Shown here one piece after another: positions 36,867 through 37,513 of a stretch of 37,513 nt of DNA. Source of the stretch: an uncultured Alistipes sp. (GTDB lineage: Bacteria > Bacteroidota > Bacteroidia > Bacteroidales > Rikenellaceae); assembly GCA_900546005.1 (NCBI GenBank), contig URBJ01000011.1, forward strand, positions 1 to 37,513, given 5' to 3'. Every line of letters starts with the position of its first letter. Positions within the stretch are counted from its first letter, which is position 1. Under the pieces are notes generated by a model. The model searched no databases, was not told the origin of the DNA, and saw nothing but the letters and a program-made list of their open reading frames with translations. Position numbers and translations under genes: made by a program.

Positions 36867-37436
36867 ATGGCAACAACTGCAGATATCAAAAATGGAATGT
36901 GCATCGAGCTCAACGGTAAAACCTACTCGGTGGTAGAATTCCTGCACGTAAAACCGGGCAAAGGTCCGGCTTTCGTTCGTACCAAACTGAAAAATCTCGA
37001 AAACGGCCGGGTCGTCGACAAGACTTTCTCTGCCGGTGAAAAGATCGAACCCGTTCGCGTGGAGCGTCGTCCCTATCAATACCTTTACGAAGACGACTTG
37101 GGTTGCAACTTCATGCACACCGAAACCTTCGAACAGATCCATATCGACCGCTCTTTGATCGAAAACTCCGACCTGATGCGTGAGGGTCAGATCGTCGAGG
37201 TGATGTTCCACACCGAAAAGGAGACCGTGCTTTCGGCCGAACTGCCCCCGATCATCGAGATGGAGGTGACCTACACCGAACCGGGCGTAAAAGGCGATAC
37301 GGCCTCGACCAACTCGCTGAAACCCGCTACCGTCGATACGGGAGCCACGATTCGCGTGCCGCTGTTCATCCAAACCGGCGAACGGATCAAAGTCGACAGC
37401 CGTACCCGCGAATACAGCGAACGGATCAAAGACTAA
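36867..37436 (+). CDS. efp: Elongation factor P
   Basis: Relieves ribosome stalling at polyproline stretches by binding between the P and E sites. 189 residues from ATG 36867 ([20 protein letters not shown]). Domain I carries the loop KPGKGPAF with lysine 32 at the tip, the usual modified position; this is the lysine-type EF-P. The signature in domains [30 protein letters not shown], is intact. I see no EF-P-modifying gene (epmA/epmB) in the window. Transcribed alone with its own promoter and terminator. Confidence 0.97.
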   Translation: MATTADIKNGMCIELNGKTYSVVEFLHVKPGKGPAFVRTKLKNLENGRVVDKTFSAGEKIEPVRVERRPYQYLYEDDLGCNFMHTETFEQIHIDRSLIENSDLMREGQIVEVMFHTEKETVLSAELPPIIEMEVTYTEPGVKGDTASTNSLKPATVDTGATIRVPLFIQTGERIKVDSRTREYSERIKD

Positions 37437-37468
37437 AACGCGCTTTATCATTTCAGATCATTTATAGC

Positions 37469-37495
37469 AAAAATCGCACGAAAAGTGCGGTTTTT
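37469..37495 (+). terminator. Terminator of efp
   Basis: CGCAC-GAAAA-GTGCG hairpin with A run before and T run after, 33 nt past the stop. Confidence 0.85.
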
Positions 37496-37513
37496 GTTTC
37501 ATATCACTACGGA

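Overview
The window is a chromosomal segment of a Bacteroidota bacterium, most likely an intestinal Bacteroidales close to Alistipes/Rikenellaceae (lineage inferred, not proven). Supporting signs are the -33/-7 promoters of the TTTG-(19-20 nt)-TAnnTTTG type upstream of many genes, weak Shine-Dalgarno sequences, the B-type succinate dehydrogenase/fumarate reductase set (cytochrome b, flavoprotein, iron-sulfur), a DUF4136-type lipoprotein and secreted GH2 enzymes. Most of it is ordinary core genome. I see no prophage, insertion sequence, integrase or CRISPR array.

Layout. 1-1284: 3' part of a UDP-glucose 6-dehydrogenase. 1387-2706 (minus): lipoprotein and outer-membrane beta-barrel pair. 2707-3095: no gene, but two terminator-like hairpins and a perfect inverted repeat. 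3096-3184 (minus): tRNA-Ser(GCT). 3315-6488 (minus): prs, the GTPase engB/ysxC and a CPA1 cation/proton antiporter. 6662-11757 (minus): two secreted GH2-family proteins, one a normal beta-galactosidase, the other lacking every catalytic residue. 11902-14181 (minus): malic enzyme with a phosphotransacetylase-like tail. 14391-16639: PD-(D/E)XK HsdR-N-like protein (plus), converging on a GNAT acetyltransferase and a ROK regulator (minus). 16898-17782 (minus): fabD, divergent from an outer-membrane protein (17955-18659). 18776-23515 (plus): likely operon of panE-like reductase, transglutaminase lipoprotein, NlpC/P60 peptidase and exported dipeptide epimerase. 23579-24357 (minus): small acidic protein and a frameshifted ECF sigma factor. 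24661-26493 (minus): riboflavin kinase domain in frame with S-adenosylhomocysteinase. 26751-29036 (plus): MerR regulator, Nif3-like protein and a frameshifted C4 zinc-ribbon coiled-coil protein. 29037-29652: no gene, several hairpins. 29653-33043 (minus): lipA, lipB, recJ. 33230-36680 (minus): sdhC-sdhA-sdhB. 36867-37436 (plus): elongation factor P.

How the genes work together. The clearest functional module is 19736-23515: an exported transglutaminase-fold protein, an SH3/NlpC-P60 gamma-D-Glu endopeptidase and an L-Ala-D/L-Glu epimerase would cut murein peptides and convert the released dipeptide outside the cytoplasm. sdhCAB forms one quinone-linked respiratory complex. lipA and lipB supply lipoyl groups.

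The most unusual points are the GH2 pseudoenzyme beside an active homologue, the riboflavin kinase-SahH fused reading frame, and two conserved genes (ECF sigma, C4 zinc ribbon) that each carry one apparent frameshift. I found no convincing multi-gene defence or mobile system; the one restriction-like gene stands alone.
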